Positions 1 to 7,331 of a DNA stretch of 14,379 bases are shown here, in pieces. The position numbers and the translations under genes are program-made. Under the pieces are notes generated by a model, which was not told the DNA's origin, searched no databases, and was given only the letters and a program-made list of their open reading frames with translations. Every line of letters starts with the position of its first letter. Position 1 is the first letter of the stretch. The stretch is from Acidobacteriota bacterium (GTDB lineage: Bacteria > Acidobacteriota > Terriglobia > Terriglobales > Acidobacteriaceae): positions 1 to 14,379 of the forward strand of contig JAJXXG010000086.1 of the NCBI GenBank assembly GCA_021781255.1, written 5' to 3'.

Positions 1-123
1 GTGGCCGCAAACCTTCATGCTGAAGGAATAGACCGTGTTCTGCAGCAACCGGATCGCCTCTTCCACAGCTTCGGGCGTATTGCGTTGCAACAGTTCTGCA
101 GCTTGTATCAGTTCAGGGCGCAT
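1..123 (-). CDS. Sigma-70 family RNA polymerase sigma factor, N-terminal fragment (3' end outside window)
   Basis: Only the first 41 codons are present; the gene continues past base 1. The translation begins MRPELIQAAELLQRN and runs through EEAIRLLQNTVYSFSMKVCGH. I recognise this as the start of sigma region 2 in ECF-like sigma factors of Acidobacteria, where a helix carrying 'LLQNT.FSFSMKVCGH' precedes the acidic E-D-A-E-D stretch. The start at 123 is forced: the same frame has a TGA stop 21 bases upstream and no other start between. There is no clear Shine-Dalgarno sequence. The gene follows the efflux operon on the same strand after 96 bp holding a hairpin and a TATACT box, so it probably has its own promoter, although read-through is possible. 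The product would direct RNA polymerase to a small regulon; the neighbouring efflux operon is a natural candidate target, but that is inference. Short length limits certainty. Confidence 0.68.
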   Translation of the reverse strand, partial: MRPELIQAAELLQRNTPEAVEEAIRLLQNTVYSFSMKVCGH

Positions 124-146
124 GGGAAAGAGTGCGTCTCAACTCT

Positions 147-152
147 AGTATA
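147..152 (-). promoter_or_regulatory. Putative -10 box (TATACT) for the sigma-factor gene
   Basis: Read on the minus strand, TATACT matches five of six bases of the sigma-70 -10 consensus and lies 23 bases before the sigma-factor ATG. The matching -35 position (ATGCGA or TGCGAC) is poor. It may be a weak housekeeping promoter or one read by an alternative sigma factor. Confidence 0.35.
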
Positions 153-179
153 TTCGCTGCATTGGCCGCGCGTCGCATT

Positions 180-207
180 GCTCCGGTTGGGGCCGGAACG
201 CCGGAGC
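180..207 (-). repeat. Perfect inverted repeat (hairpin) between the 93-aa gene and the sigma gene
   Basis: GCTCCGG and CCGGAGC form a perfect 7-bp stem with a 14-base loop, starting 12 bases after the stop codon of the 93-residue gene. No T-run follows, so it is not a canonical intrinsic terminator. It could slow or partly end transcription of the efflux operon or stabilise the mRNA 3' end, separating it from the sigma gene. Confidence 0.45.
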
Positions 208-219
208 CAGTCTTCATGC

Positions 220-501
220 TCACTGCACGCAGGAGCGCGACGGGCTGCCCGGATGCATCGCAGTCTCGATCATTGCAATGCATATGGGGCAAATCTTGTG
301 CAGCCACTGCCGCTCCTCGCAGCTCTCGGGTTTGGATTCCGCATCCATCCATGCGCGCAGCAGCGCAAGGGCAAGATCCAACTCGGCGCCAGGACGGCTC
401 GCCTCCAGCCGAAACATCTGGCGATACACCTCGTCCTTCACCTGCTCACTCCGCCGTGGCCGGGTTGCCCCTGCCTCGGCGGAGTGTTTCCGGGCAGTCA
501 T
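220..501 (-). CDS. Small Cys-containing hypothetical protein (93 aa), last gene of the efflux operon
   Basis: I do not recognise a family. The start at 501 is chosen because its ATG overlaps the methyltransferase TGA as ATGA, the coupling used at two other junctions of this operon; GGGGAG eight bases upstream can serve as ribosome site. The frame stays open much further upstream, but that part is antisense-like Arg/Gly-rich shadow inside the methyltransferase gene. The protein has a basic N-terminus, a charged amphipathic middle (about 20-55, with VKDEVYRQMF and LDLALALLRAWMDAE) and a C-terminal cluster C61, H68, C71, C74, C91, including H-x2-C-x2-C (HKICPIC). No signal peptide or clear membrane segment is seen. 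The Cys/His cluster could bind a metal or be redox-active. It resembles, but does not match, the H-x3-C-x2-C of zinc-binding anti-sigma factors, which is notable because a sigma gene follows. Confidence 0.62.
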   Translation of the reverse strand: MTARKHSAEAGATRPRRSEQVKDEVYRQMFRLEASRPGAELDLALALLRAWMDAESKPESCEERQWLHKICPICIAMIETAMHPGSPSRSCVQ

Positions 502-1082
502 CCCTTCCACTCCCCCTGGACAAGCCAGGAATATTTGCCAATGTTGCACTGCCCTGCCTTTGCAAACGCAGCGCCCTGGAGTTCCTGCACGGCATCTGCC
601 GCGCGGATGCGGTGATCGAGCGGCGGTCCGGCCTCGCGCTCCACATCCGGACGCCAGTCCAGAATGGCGATGTGTCCCGCGGGCTTCAGGATGCGTTTGG
701 CCTCGGCGAGCACGGCGGCGCGATCGGCAAACTCGTGCCACACGTTGGCCAGAAAGACCACGTTGCAGCTTGCTGCGGGCAGGCCGGTTGCGTGCGCTTC
801 CGCATGCACCAGCTCAATGCCCTCTGCTTCGTGCTTGGAGATCTTCTCCTGCAGATGTCCCAGCATCTCCGCCTGCGCATCCACGGCGAATACCTTGCCT
901 TGCGGTCCCGCCGCGATTGCCATCGGCAGGGCAAAGTATCCCGTGCCCGCGCCGATGTCGGCAATCACGTCGCCCGGCTGAATGCCCAGCGCCTGCACCA
1001 CCTCGCCGGGAGGCAACCACGTCAGCCGTTCCGGCGCATCCAGCCGATGCGCCTGCGACGCATCAAATCGCTTGTCTGTCAT
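498..1082 (-). CDS. Class I SAM-dependent methyltransferase
   Basis: A 194-residue cytoplasmic methyltransferase of the Methyltransf_11/25 (UbiE-like) type. Motif I is clear (VIADIGAGTGYF, residues 39-50), followed by the acidic residue binding the SAM ribose (AVDAQAEML, about D68), the FLANVWHEF segment (110-118) and RILKPAGHIAILDW (130-143). The N-terminal FDASQAHRLDAPERLTWLPP is typical of a subgroup of small bacterial methyltransferases. The substrate cannot be read from sequence; ubiquinone/menaquinone, small thiols, metalloids or a drug-like compound are all possible. The start follows a GAGGA ribosome site that overlaps the stop of the upstream YgaP-like gene (6-bp gap). The gene's own stop overlaps the next start as ATGA. 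Being embedded in the efflux operon suggests it modifies something exported or something produced under the same stress; that is inference. Confidence 0.87.
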   Translation of the reverse strand: MTDKRFDASQAHRLDAPERLTWLPPGEVVQALGIQPGDVIADIGAGTGYFALPMAIAAGPQGKVFAVDAQAEMLGHLQEKISKHEAEGIELVHAEAHATGLPAASCNVVFLANVWHEFADRAAVLAEAKRILKPAGHIAILDWRPDVEREAGPPLDHRIRAADAVQELQGAAFAKAGQCNIGKYSWLVQGEWKG

Positions 1083-1088
1083 GCGTCC

Positions 1089-1295
1089 TCACTTGGTCCC
1101 GCAGGTTGCATCTTTCAGGCCTATCGCGCGGAAGATCATCATGGCGGGGCACCAGTTGGTAAAGGCCGACTGCAGCAGGTTAAGGCCCACAAAGGCTGTC
1201 AGCCACAGCCAGTTCAGTGAGACAAAGTGAGCCAGCGCAAGCGATACCAGAACCACGATGCCTGCAGCCATGCGAAGTGCGCGTTCAACGGTCAT
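1089..1295 (-). CDS. YgaP-like small membrane protein (DUF2892)
   Basis: A 68-residue inner-membrane protein with two adjoining hydrophobic segments (about residues 9-24 and 27-45) followed by the hallmark of the DUF2892/YgaP membrane domain, QSAFTNWCPAMMIFRAIG (about 42-59), including the conserved Cys in NWCP. A second Cys lies near the C-terminus (CGTK). In E. coli YgaP this membrane part is fused to a rhodanese sulfurtransferase domain; here only the membrane part is present, the common stand-alone form. The start is supported by AAGGAG seven bases upstream, placed in the 14-bp gap after the RND pump stop. Its position directly behind the pump suggests a membrane accessory or sulfur/thiol-related role. 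The biochemical function of stand-alone members is not settled. Confidence 0.85.
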   Translation of the reverse strand: MTVERALRMAAGIVVLVSLALAHFVSLNWLWLTAFVGLNLLQSAFTNWCPAMMIFRAIGLKDATCGTK

Positions 1296-1309
1296 GAGAG
1301 TTCTCCTTG

Positions 1310-4300
1310 TTATTTCTCAGATTCACAGGAAATATCCTGCTTGGTGTGCGAGTGAACGATGTAGTACAGAATCGGAATCGTGGGCCACGAAAGGAACGTG
1401 GATGCAATGGCCCCGGCAATCAGCGATACGGCAAGTCCCTGGAAGATGGGGTCCGTCAGAATCACGCTTGCGCCCACCACAACGGCGGCTGCCGTCAGCA
1501 GCATCGGGCGGAAGCGAATCGCACCTGCGTCAATCACTGCCTGACCCAGTTCCACTCCCTGGCTGCGTCGCAGCTCGATGAAGTCCACCAGGATGATCGA
1601 GTTGCGCACGATGATGCCGGCGCCGGCAATGAAGCCGATCATCGACGTTGCCGTAAAGAACGCGCCCATCAGCGCATGCGCGGGCAGAATGCCCACCAGC
1701 GTCAGCGGAATCGGCGCCATGATGATCAGCGGCACAATGAAGGACCGGAACCAGCCGACCACCAGCACGTAGATCAGCACCAGTACTGCGGCAAAGGCAA
1801 GGCCCAGATCGCGGAAGACCTCGATCGTGATCTGCCATTCGCCGTCCCACTTCATCGAGTAGTGATCGGACGACTCAGGCATCTCCGCGTTGTAGCGCGT
1901 GAGCGTGTAGCCGGCCGGCAGCTTCAGGTTGTCCAGCTGCTTGTTCATCTTCAGAATCGCGTACACGGGGCTCTCTTCCGCGCCGGCCACATCGCCGGTC
2001 ACGTACACCACGCGACGCAGATTCTTGTGGTAGATGCTGCGCGGAATCGTTTCGTGATCGATGGTCACAAGCTCTCGCAGGGAGACCATCGAGCCATCGG
2101 CTCCGGGCAGGTGAATGTTTTCTAGGGCCTGCTCGGACGAGCGATCCGGACGCGTGAACTGCACCGTCATCGGAATCGGCTCACGCGAGTTGCCGTCGTG
2201 CAGCAGGCCCACCTCCATGCCCGAGGTGGCAAGCGTCAGCGCCTTGGCCACGTCCGCCACCGCAATGCCATGCTGCGCGGCCTTCACCTGGTCCACGTGA
2301 ATCGCCAGCTGGGTCTGCGGGTCCTCCACATACCAGTCGGTATCCACCACGCCCGGCGTGCTCTGGAAGATGGACTTGATCTGCTGGGCAACGCGAACCT
2401 GCCCGTCCGGATCCGGCCCATACACCTCGGCCACCAGCGTCTGGATCACCGGCGGTCCCGGCGGAACCTCGCTCACCTGGATGCGCGCGCCGTACTGGTT
2501 GCCAATCGCAATCAGCAGCGGACGCAGCCGCTTGGCAATGGCGTGGCTCTGCGCACTGCGCTTGTTGGCAGGCAACAGGTTCACCTGGATGTCGGCCTGG
2601 TTCGGCATGCGACGCATGAAGTAGTGGCGCACAAGGCCGTTGAAGTTGTACGGGCCCGATGTCCCCGCATACTCCTGGTAGTTGATCACCTCCGGCTGGC
2701 GAGCCAGCTCGGTGCCCAGCGCCTGCGCCACGCGCAGCGTCTGCTCCAGCGGCGTGCCGTCCGGCATGTTCACCACCACCTGCAGCTCGCTCTTGTTGTC
2801 GAAGGGCAGCATCTTCACGCGCACCAGTCCCAGCGGAACCAGCGCAACCGAGATGAGCAGCAGCACAATCACGGCGATGAAAAACAGCATGCGGTTTCTG
2901 GCGGAAGCAATCAACGGCGTCATCACGCGCCGGTAGAGCCGCGTTCTCCAGTTCTCCTGCTCTGGCTCCAGGGTGCGCGCTCCGCCCAGGTGCTTGCCCA
3001 GCAGCCGCATTGCAGCCCACGGCGACACCACAAAGGCCACCATCAGCGAGAACAGCATGGCCGCCGACGCGCCCACCGGAATGGGCCGCATGTACGGGCC
3101 CATCAGGCCGCGGACAAAGGCCATGGGAAGCACAGCCGCAATCACGGCAAAGGTGGCCAGAATGGTGGGATTGCCCACCTCGGCAACCGCCTCCACCGTC
3201 ACGTCGCTGCACGGGCGATGCTGATTCTCCGGCAGCCGGAAGTGCCGCACCATGTTCTCCACCACCACAATGGCGTCGTCCACCAGGATGCCGATAGAGA
3301 AGATCAGCGCAAACAGGGTGACGCGATTGATGGTGTAGCCCAGAAAGTAAAAGATGGACATGGTGAGCGCCAGCGTTACAGGAATGGCCAGCAGCACCAC
3401 GCCGGACTCGCGCCAGCCAAGAAAGAGCGCAATCAGAAACGTCACCGACAGCGTGGCCAGCAGCAGGTGCTCCAGCAACTCATCGGACTTGGCCTTGGCT
3501 GTGTCGCCGTAGTTGCGCGTCGTCGTAACCGTAACGTCGTTGGGAATCTGGACGCCCTTCATCTCCTGCACGCGCTTCAGCACGGCATTGGCAATGTCGG
3601 TTGCGTTGGTTCCCTTGCGCTTGGCCACAGTCACGGTCACCGCGGGATACTGCTGCGCAACCTGGTTCGGTCCGGCGCTGGAGTTCGTCGTGCCGAAGAG
3701 CACGTAATTGGCCGGGTCTGATGGGCCATCAAGTATCTGGTCGGCAACATCGCGCAGATACACAGGCCGCCCGTGATCGACCGCCACCACCACGGACTCC
3801 AGGTCCTTGCGGCTGGTGAACAGGTCGCCCGCATCCACCCGGATCTCCTGGTTGTTCTCCGCAAAGCTGCCCGCCTGCAGCTTGGCGTTGGCCGCCTGCA
3901 GATGACCGACAATCGCCAGCGGCGAAAGCCCGTAGGCATTCAGCTTGGCCGTGCTCAGCATCACGCGCATGGTGCGCGGCAGCCCGCCGATCACCGTGCT
4001 CTCTGAGACGTCCGGCGTCTGCTGAATGTTGTGCTGCACCTCATCCGCAATCGCGCGGAGCTGATAACCGTTGTAGTGCGCGCCCCACAGCGTGAGCGAC
4101 AGAATCGGCACGTCATCAATCGAGCGAGCCTTGATGATGGGCTGAGAGACGCCCGGAATCATGCGGTCCAGGTTGGAGTAGAGCTTGCTGTAAACCTTGA
4201 TCAGCGCATCTTCCTGCGGCGTGCCTACCAGGAAGCGCACAATCACCAGGCTCTGCCCCGGGCTCGATGTCGAGTAGACATACTCCACGCCGGAGATCTC

Positions 4301-4555
4301 GTGCACCATCGTCTCGATCGGCATGGTGACGCGCTGCTCCACCTCAGCCGGCGACGCACCCGGCATCGCCGTCGTGATGTCCAGCATCGGCACAAGGATC
4401 TGCGGGTCTTCTTCCCTCGGAATCACCGCAACGGAGAAGACGCCCAGCGCCAGCGACGCCACAACAAACAGCGGCGTCAGCTTGGAGTTGAGAAAGGCAT
4501 GGGCCAGCCGTCCGGCCAGTCCCAGCCCGGCGTGTTTCGGATTCTCTGTCGTCAT
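1310..4555 (-). CDS. RND efflux pump, inner-membrane permease subunit (AcrB/MMPL superfamily)
   Basis: The 1081-residue protein has the full RND layout: TM1 (about 28-45), a large periplasmic loop, TM2-6 (about 361-520), TM7 (about 557-577), a second periplasmic loop and TM8-12 (about 900-1065). It uses the proton gradient to expel substrates through the adaptor and TolC channel encoded next to it. TM4 carries [13 protein letters not shown] with the adjacent aspartates D426/D427, equivalent to AcrB D407/D408. This is the drug-type (HAE) signature rather than the metal-type (HME) one. TM10 reads [15 protein letters not shown], so the AcrB Lys940 position is probably Arg984. PREEDPQ near residues 46-52, just after TM1, is typical of this subgroup. 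The start overlaps the adaptor stop as ATGA, with GAGGT six bases upstream. Length is slightly above the usual 1020-1060. The substrate is unknown. Confidence 0.95.
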   Translation of the reverse strand: MTTENPKHAGLGLAGRLAHAFLNSKLTPLFVVASLALGVFSVAVIPREEDPQILVPMLDITTAMPGASPAEVEQRVTMPIETMVHEISGVEYVYSTSSPGQSLVIVRFLVGTPQEDALIKVYSKLYSNLDRMIPGVSQPIIKARSIDDVPILSLTLWGAHYNGYQLRAIADEVQHNIQQTPDVSESTVIGGLPRTMRVMLSTAKLNAYGLSPLAIVGHLQAANAKLQAGSFAENNQEIRVDAGDLFTSRKDLESVVVAVDHGRPVYLRDVADQILDGPSDPANYVLFGTTNSSAGPNQVAQQYPAVTVTVAKRKGTNATDIANAVLKRVQEMKGVQIPNDVTVTTTRNYGDTAKAKSDELLEHLLLATLSVTFLIALFLGWRESGVVLLAIPVTLALTMSIFYFLGYTINRVTLFALIFSIGILVDDAIVVVENMVRHFRLPENQHRPCSDVTVEAVAEVGNPTILATFAVIAAVLPMAFVRGLMGPYMRPIPVGASAAMLFSLMVAFVVSPWAAMRLLGKHLGGARTLEPEQENWRTRLYRRVMTPLIASARNRMLFFIAVIVLLLISVALVPLGLVRVKMLPFDNKSELQVVVNMPDGTPLEQTLRVAQALGTELARQPEVINYQEYAGTSGPYNFNGLVRHYFMRRMPNQADIQVNLLPANKRSAQSHAIAKRLRPLLIAIGNQYGARIQVSEVPPGPPVIQTLVAEVYGPDPDGQVRVAQQIKSIFQSTPGVVDTDWYVEDPQTQLAIHVDQVKAAQHGIAVADVAKALTLATSGMEVGLLHDGNSREPIPMTVQFTRPDRSSEQALENIHLPGADGSMVSLRELVTIDHETIPRSIYHKNLRRVVYVTGDVAGAEESPVYAILKMNKQLDNLKLPAGYTLTRYNAEMPESSDHYSMKWDGEWQITIEVFRDLGLAFAAVLVLIYVLVVGWFRSFIVPLIIMAPIPLTLVGILPAHALMGAFFTATSMIGFIAGAGIIVRNSIILVDFIELRRSQGVELGQAVIDAGAIRFRPMLLTAAAVVVGASVILTDPIFQGLAVSLIAGAIASTFLSWPTIPILYYIVHSHTKQDISCESEK

Positions 4556-5664
4556 GGCTGGACCTCGATGCGCTTGCCGGCCAGTTCCCGATCTCCCGGA
4601 TCATCCACCAGCTTCTCTCCGGCAGAGATGCCCGACAGCACCTCCACCAGGTTGCCCTGTGCGGCGCCCAGCGTCACGTAGCGCATCTGCGCAATGCCGT
4701 TGCCGTCGAGCACGTAGGCGCACGGCAGCGAGCCGCGAATGACAATCGCCGAGCGCGGCACACGAATCGCCTGGCGCGTGCCCGTGGCAATCTCCGCAGT
4801 GCCATACATGCCCGCGCGCAACAGCTTGGAGGGAGCAAGGTTGATCTTCACCGTAAAGCTGTGGCTTGCCGGGTCCGCCGCGGGAACAATCTCCGCTACG
4901 GTGCCTGTCAAATCGGCTCCGCCCGCGGCATCCACCCGCACCGGAATCTTCATGCCCATGTGAATCATGTTGATGGCGGACTCATCCACCGTGGCCTGCA
5001 ACTGCAGCGGCCCTGCGCTGTCCACCTGCAGCAGCGGAACGCCCGGCGAGGCAAGCGTGCCGGGGTCGGCCATGCGCGCCGTCACCACGCCCGCAAACGG
5101 AGCGCGAATGCGTGTGTAGCTCAGCATGGTCTGCGCGCTGGTTGCCTGCGCCTTGGCGGCGTTGCTCTGCGCGCGCATCGCATCCACCTGTGCCGAGGCT
5201 GCCTCAGAGCGGCGAGTCACTTCATCCAGTTCCTGCGGGCTCACGCTCTTCTGCGACTGCAACTGCTGGTAGCGCGCCAGCGTGCTGGCTGCCAGTGCTG
5301 CATTGGTCTGCGCTGCTGCCTGCTGGTTCTCGGCGGCCTTCACGCCAGATTGCGCCTGCTCCACGGCTGCGCGCAGCGTGGCGTCATCCAGCACCGCCAG
5401 CGTTTGCCCGGCGCGCACGCTGTCGCCCTCATGCACCAGCACCTGCTGGATGCGGCCCACCACCTGCGCGGACACCACCGCCGTCTCATGCGCGTGCAGC
5501 GTGCCCGTGGCGCGGATGGCCTCCGCCGCCTGCTGCTGCTGGCTCGTCACCACGCGGGCCTGGGCCGTCTGCGTCGCGGCCGGTTGGCTCTTATCCCCGG
5601 AGTTGCATCCGGCCAGCATCGCCGAAGAGGCGGCGATCAAACAAACCGACAAAACAATCTTCAT
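4552..5664 (-). CDS. RND periplasmic adaptor (membrane fusion protein), lipoprotein
   Basis: The 370-residue HlyD/AcrA-type adaptor bridges the RND pump and the TolC channel. It begins with a lipoprotein signal peptide, with lipobox LAGC and acylated Cys20, so it is probably anchored in the inner membrane facing the periplasm. Domains in order: first half of the lipoyl fold (about 58-95, [20 protein letters not shown]), an Ala/Gln-rich alpha-helical hairpin (about 96-180), second lipoyl half with IRAPFAGVV (186-194), a beta-barrel (about 218-295) and the membrane-proximal domain to the end. The GTLHAHE segment before the lipoyl fold is typical of the family. GGAGGT lies six bases before the ATG. 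Both ends are translationally coupled: ATGA overlap with the TolC gene upstream and with the pump gene downstream. Confidence 0.94.
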   Translation of the reverse strand: MKIVLSVCLIAASSAMLAGCNSGDKSQPAATQTAQARVVTSQQQQAAEAIRATGTLHAHETAVVSAQVVGRIQQVLVHEGDSVRAGQTLAVLDDATLRAAVEQAQSGVKAAENQQAAAQTNAALAASTLARYQQLQSQKSVSPQELDEVTRRSEAASAQVDAMRAQSNAAKAQATSAQTMLSYTRIRAPFAGVVTARMADPGTLASPGVPLLQVDSAGPLQLQATVDESAINMIHMGMKIPVRVDAAGGADLTGTVAEIVPAADPASHSFTVKINLAPSKLLRAGMYGTAEIATGTRQAIRVPRSAIVIRGSLPCAYVLDGNGIAQMRYVTLGAAQGNLVEVLSGISAGEKLVDDPGDRELAGKRIEVQP

Positions 5665-7052
5665 TGCAAAACCTCCGCCGCATCAGGAGTCAGTGTCCCT
5701 GTCGCGAATAACAGTTGGGCATACGCCACGGCATTGCCGTACACCGCATGCCAATAGTTGGTCTGGCTCTGGCGCTGTGCATCTTCCGCGCTCAGCAGGT
5801 CCGTCATCGTCGCCAACCCCGCGCCATAGCGATTGCGCAGGATGCGCAGGCTCTCCGCGGACTGATCCATTGCGGCGCGCGCCGTCTCCAGTGAGAGTTG
5901 CGCCGTCTGCCGCTGAATGTGCGCCTGGCTCACCTGCAGCCGGATGTTCTGCTGATACGACGCCATCTGCGCATCCACGCGCTGCTTGGCCGCAGTCTCC
6001 CGCGCCAGCTGGGCGCGCTTGCCCAGGGGCAATATGTCAATGCCCACCTGCACTCCGGCCACCCAGTTGTTGCCGCCGGAGCTGCCAAACGAGGGCCGGT
6101 CTTCCTCCCAGTTGCCGTAGGCGCTCACATGCGGGCCAAAGCTCAGCTTGGCCGCACTCACCGCCGCCGCCTGCGCCGACTGCGCCTGCCCCAGTGCCAT
6201 CAGGTCCGGGCGCGTCCTGGCTGCTGTCGTCAGCTCCTCATCCAGCGTTGTCGCAGGAAATGTACGCGGCTCAATCGCCTTCAGCTGGGTCTCTGCCAGG
6301 TTGGGAGCGCCCATGGCCACGCGCAACTGCGCCCAGGCCAGCTCCAGCCCGCCCTGCGCGGCAATCAACTCCTGCTTGCGCGCCGCCACGTTCACCTGGG
6401 CCGACATCAGGTCCGACTCCACCGCCAGCCCCGCCTTCACGCGGTCCTGCACGGAAGACATCAGCGCCGCCGCCGTCTCCTGCTCGTGCTGCGTAACGGC
6501 AATCTGCCGCTCGGCGTACAGCACGGACTGGTACGCCTGCACCACATCGAAGACGATCTTCTGGTTCACGGCCTTCGCTGAGGAGTCCGCGCTCTTGCGC
6601 ATCAGGTCCGCGCTGCGAATCGTCTTCTGCGTGCGGAACGTGTCAAAGGCCATCCACGAGCCGGAGAAGCGCGTGGCAAAGTTGCCAATCGGCAGCGGCC
6701 GGTTCAGCGCATTCTCGGCAAAGTCTGCCTGCGTAAACTGGTGCTGCCGCAGCTTGGCGCCAAAGACATACACGGGGTCGTTGCCCCGCGACATATCCTC
6801 GGTAAAGTTCATTTGTGGAAACAGTTGGGTGCGGGCCAGGGAAGCATTGGCCTTTGCCTCTTCGCTGTCGGCGCGAGCCACGGCTGCATCCGGGCTCTGC
6901 CCCAGCGCCTGCTGGATGGCCTGCTGCAGTGTCAGCGGCTCCTGAGCAATGGCAGCCGAGCCGGCCAGCAATAGCATCAAGGCCAGACCATGCGTTCGAC
7001 GAAAGCGCATTCGCATCGGGAGAAGTGTCCTTGGGGTGATCATGCAACTCAT
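5661..7052 (-). CDS. TolC-family outer-membrane efflux channel, first gene of the operon
   Basis: The 463-residue protein has an export signal (hydrophobic LALMLLLAGSAAIA, cleavage probably after A36 before QEPLTL) and two outer-membrane-efflux-protein repeats (about 40-225 and 260-450) rich in Ala/Gln helices, as in TolC/OprM. The first repeat opens with LTLQQAIQQALGQSPD. There is no lipobox, so it is TolC-like rather than lipidated OprM-like. It should trimerise into the exit duct for the RND pump encoded downstream. The 7052 start is preferred because AAGGGGA sits five bases upstream; the alternatives at MRMRF (residues 13-15) would give a more ordinary signal-peptide length but have a poorer ribosome site (AAGGA, 11 bases away). 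It shares ATGA with the adaptor gene. Confidence 0.93.
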   Translation of the reverse strand: MSCMITPRTLLPMRMRFRRTHGLALMLLLAGSAAIAQEPLTLQQAIQQALGQSPDAAVARADSEEAKANASLARTQLFPQMNFTEDMSRGNDPVYVFGAKLRQHQFTQADFAENALNRPLPIGNFATRFSGSWMAFDTFRTQKTIRSADLMRKSADSSAKAVNQKIVFDVVQAYQSVLYAERQIAVTQHEQETAAALMSSVQDRVKAGLAVESDLMSAQVNVAARKQELIAAQGGLELAWAQLRVAMGAPNLAETQLKAIEPRTFPATTLDEELTTAARTRPDLMALGQAQSAQAAAVSAAKLSFGPHVSAYGNWEEDRPSFGSSGGNNWVAGVQVGIDILPLGKRAQLARETAAKQRVDAQMASYQQNIRLQVSQAHIQRQTAQLSLETARAAMDQSAESLRILRNRYGAGLATMTDLLSAEDAQRQSQTNYWHAVYGNAVAYAQLLFATGTLTPDAAEVLQ

Positions 7053-7056
7053 AAAA

Positions 7057-7064
7057 GTCCCCTT
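7057..7064 (-). promoter_or_regulatory. Ribosome binding site of the efflux operon's first gene
   Basis: On the minus strand AAGGGGAC lies four bases before the ATG at 7052. It is the argument for that start over the internal ATGs 36-42 bases further in. Confidence 0.6.
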
Positions 7065-7156
7065 GCCGGGTATTCGTTACAACAGGACGCAGGATTTTTT
7101 CGGCAGCACTGCTCCCCGGGGCTTGAACCCCCCCGGTTCAGCCTGTCCGCACCGCC

Positions 7157-7230
7157 CCGGAGATTATGCCCCAAAACACAAATCGCGACTGTGAGGATTC
7201 CAAAAGGATTGCAACCGGATTGCCCCAAAA
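7157..7230 (-). promoter_or_regulatory. Putative efflux-operon promoter region with direct repeat
   Basis: On the plus strand TGCCCCAAAA occurs twice, at 7167-7176 and 7221-7230 (54 bp apart), each preceded within a few bases by CCGG. On the minus strand the first copy abuts CATAAT (7163-7168), a five-of-six match to a -10 box about 110 bases before the TolC-gene start; no good -35 accompanies it. A paired operator or activator site around a weak promoter is a reasonable reading but rests on sequence alone. Confidence 0.3.
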
Positions 7231-7281
7231 TAACCCGGAGATGGCCCGGAATCGCCCAGGCAGGCGCGGGAGCACCGCTCC

Positions 7282-7295
7282 AGGAGCCGGCTCCT
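7282..7295. repeat. 14-bp perfect palindrome in the 3' flank of the regulator gene
   Basis: AGGAGCCGGCTCCT is a perfect palindrome 36 bases past the regulator stop codon. Beside it GAGCACCGCTC forms a second small stem. As a transcript the palindrome itself could fold only with a tight loop, and no T-run follows, so it is a poor intrinsic terminator; a dimeric protein site is an alternative. The rest of the 279-bp gap (7053-7331) shows no gene I can support. Confidence 0.4.
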
Positions 7296-7331
7296 CGCAG
7301 GCCATCAATATACATGGATGTGCTGCCCGGC

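Noticed and set aside
502..741. Upstream extension of the 93-aa gene to a 173-residue protein
   Set aside because: The added 80 residues are Arg/Gly/Cys-rich, lie wholly inside the methyltransferase gene in another frame, and would ignore the ATGA coupling at 498-501.
132..1220. 362-residue plus-strand frame across the methyltransferase and 93-aa genes
   Set aside because: Covers several minus-strand genes with clear motifs and coupled starts; composition is that of an antisense shadow.
2198..3721. 507-residue open frame on the plus strand inside the RND pump gene
   Set aside because: Extremely His/Arg/Gln-rich translation with no recognisable domain, antisense to the pump's conserved RND motifs; a coding shadow.
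7090..7150. Possible tRNA T-arm: GGTTCAAGCCCC on the minus strand upstream of the efflux operon
   Set aside because: The GTTCAAGC-like loop with flanking G and C runs looks like a T-arm, but I find no matching acceptor, D or anticodon arms at the right distances.
7049..7315. 88-residue minus-strand frame in the gap between the regulator and TolC genes
   Set aside because: No ribosome site or recognisable motif; it occupies the only space available for the efflux promoter and contains the palindrome and direct repeat.
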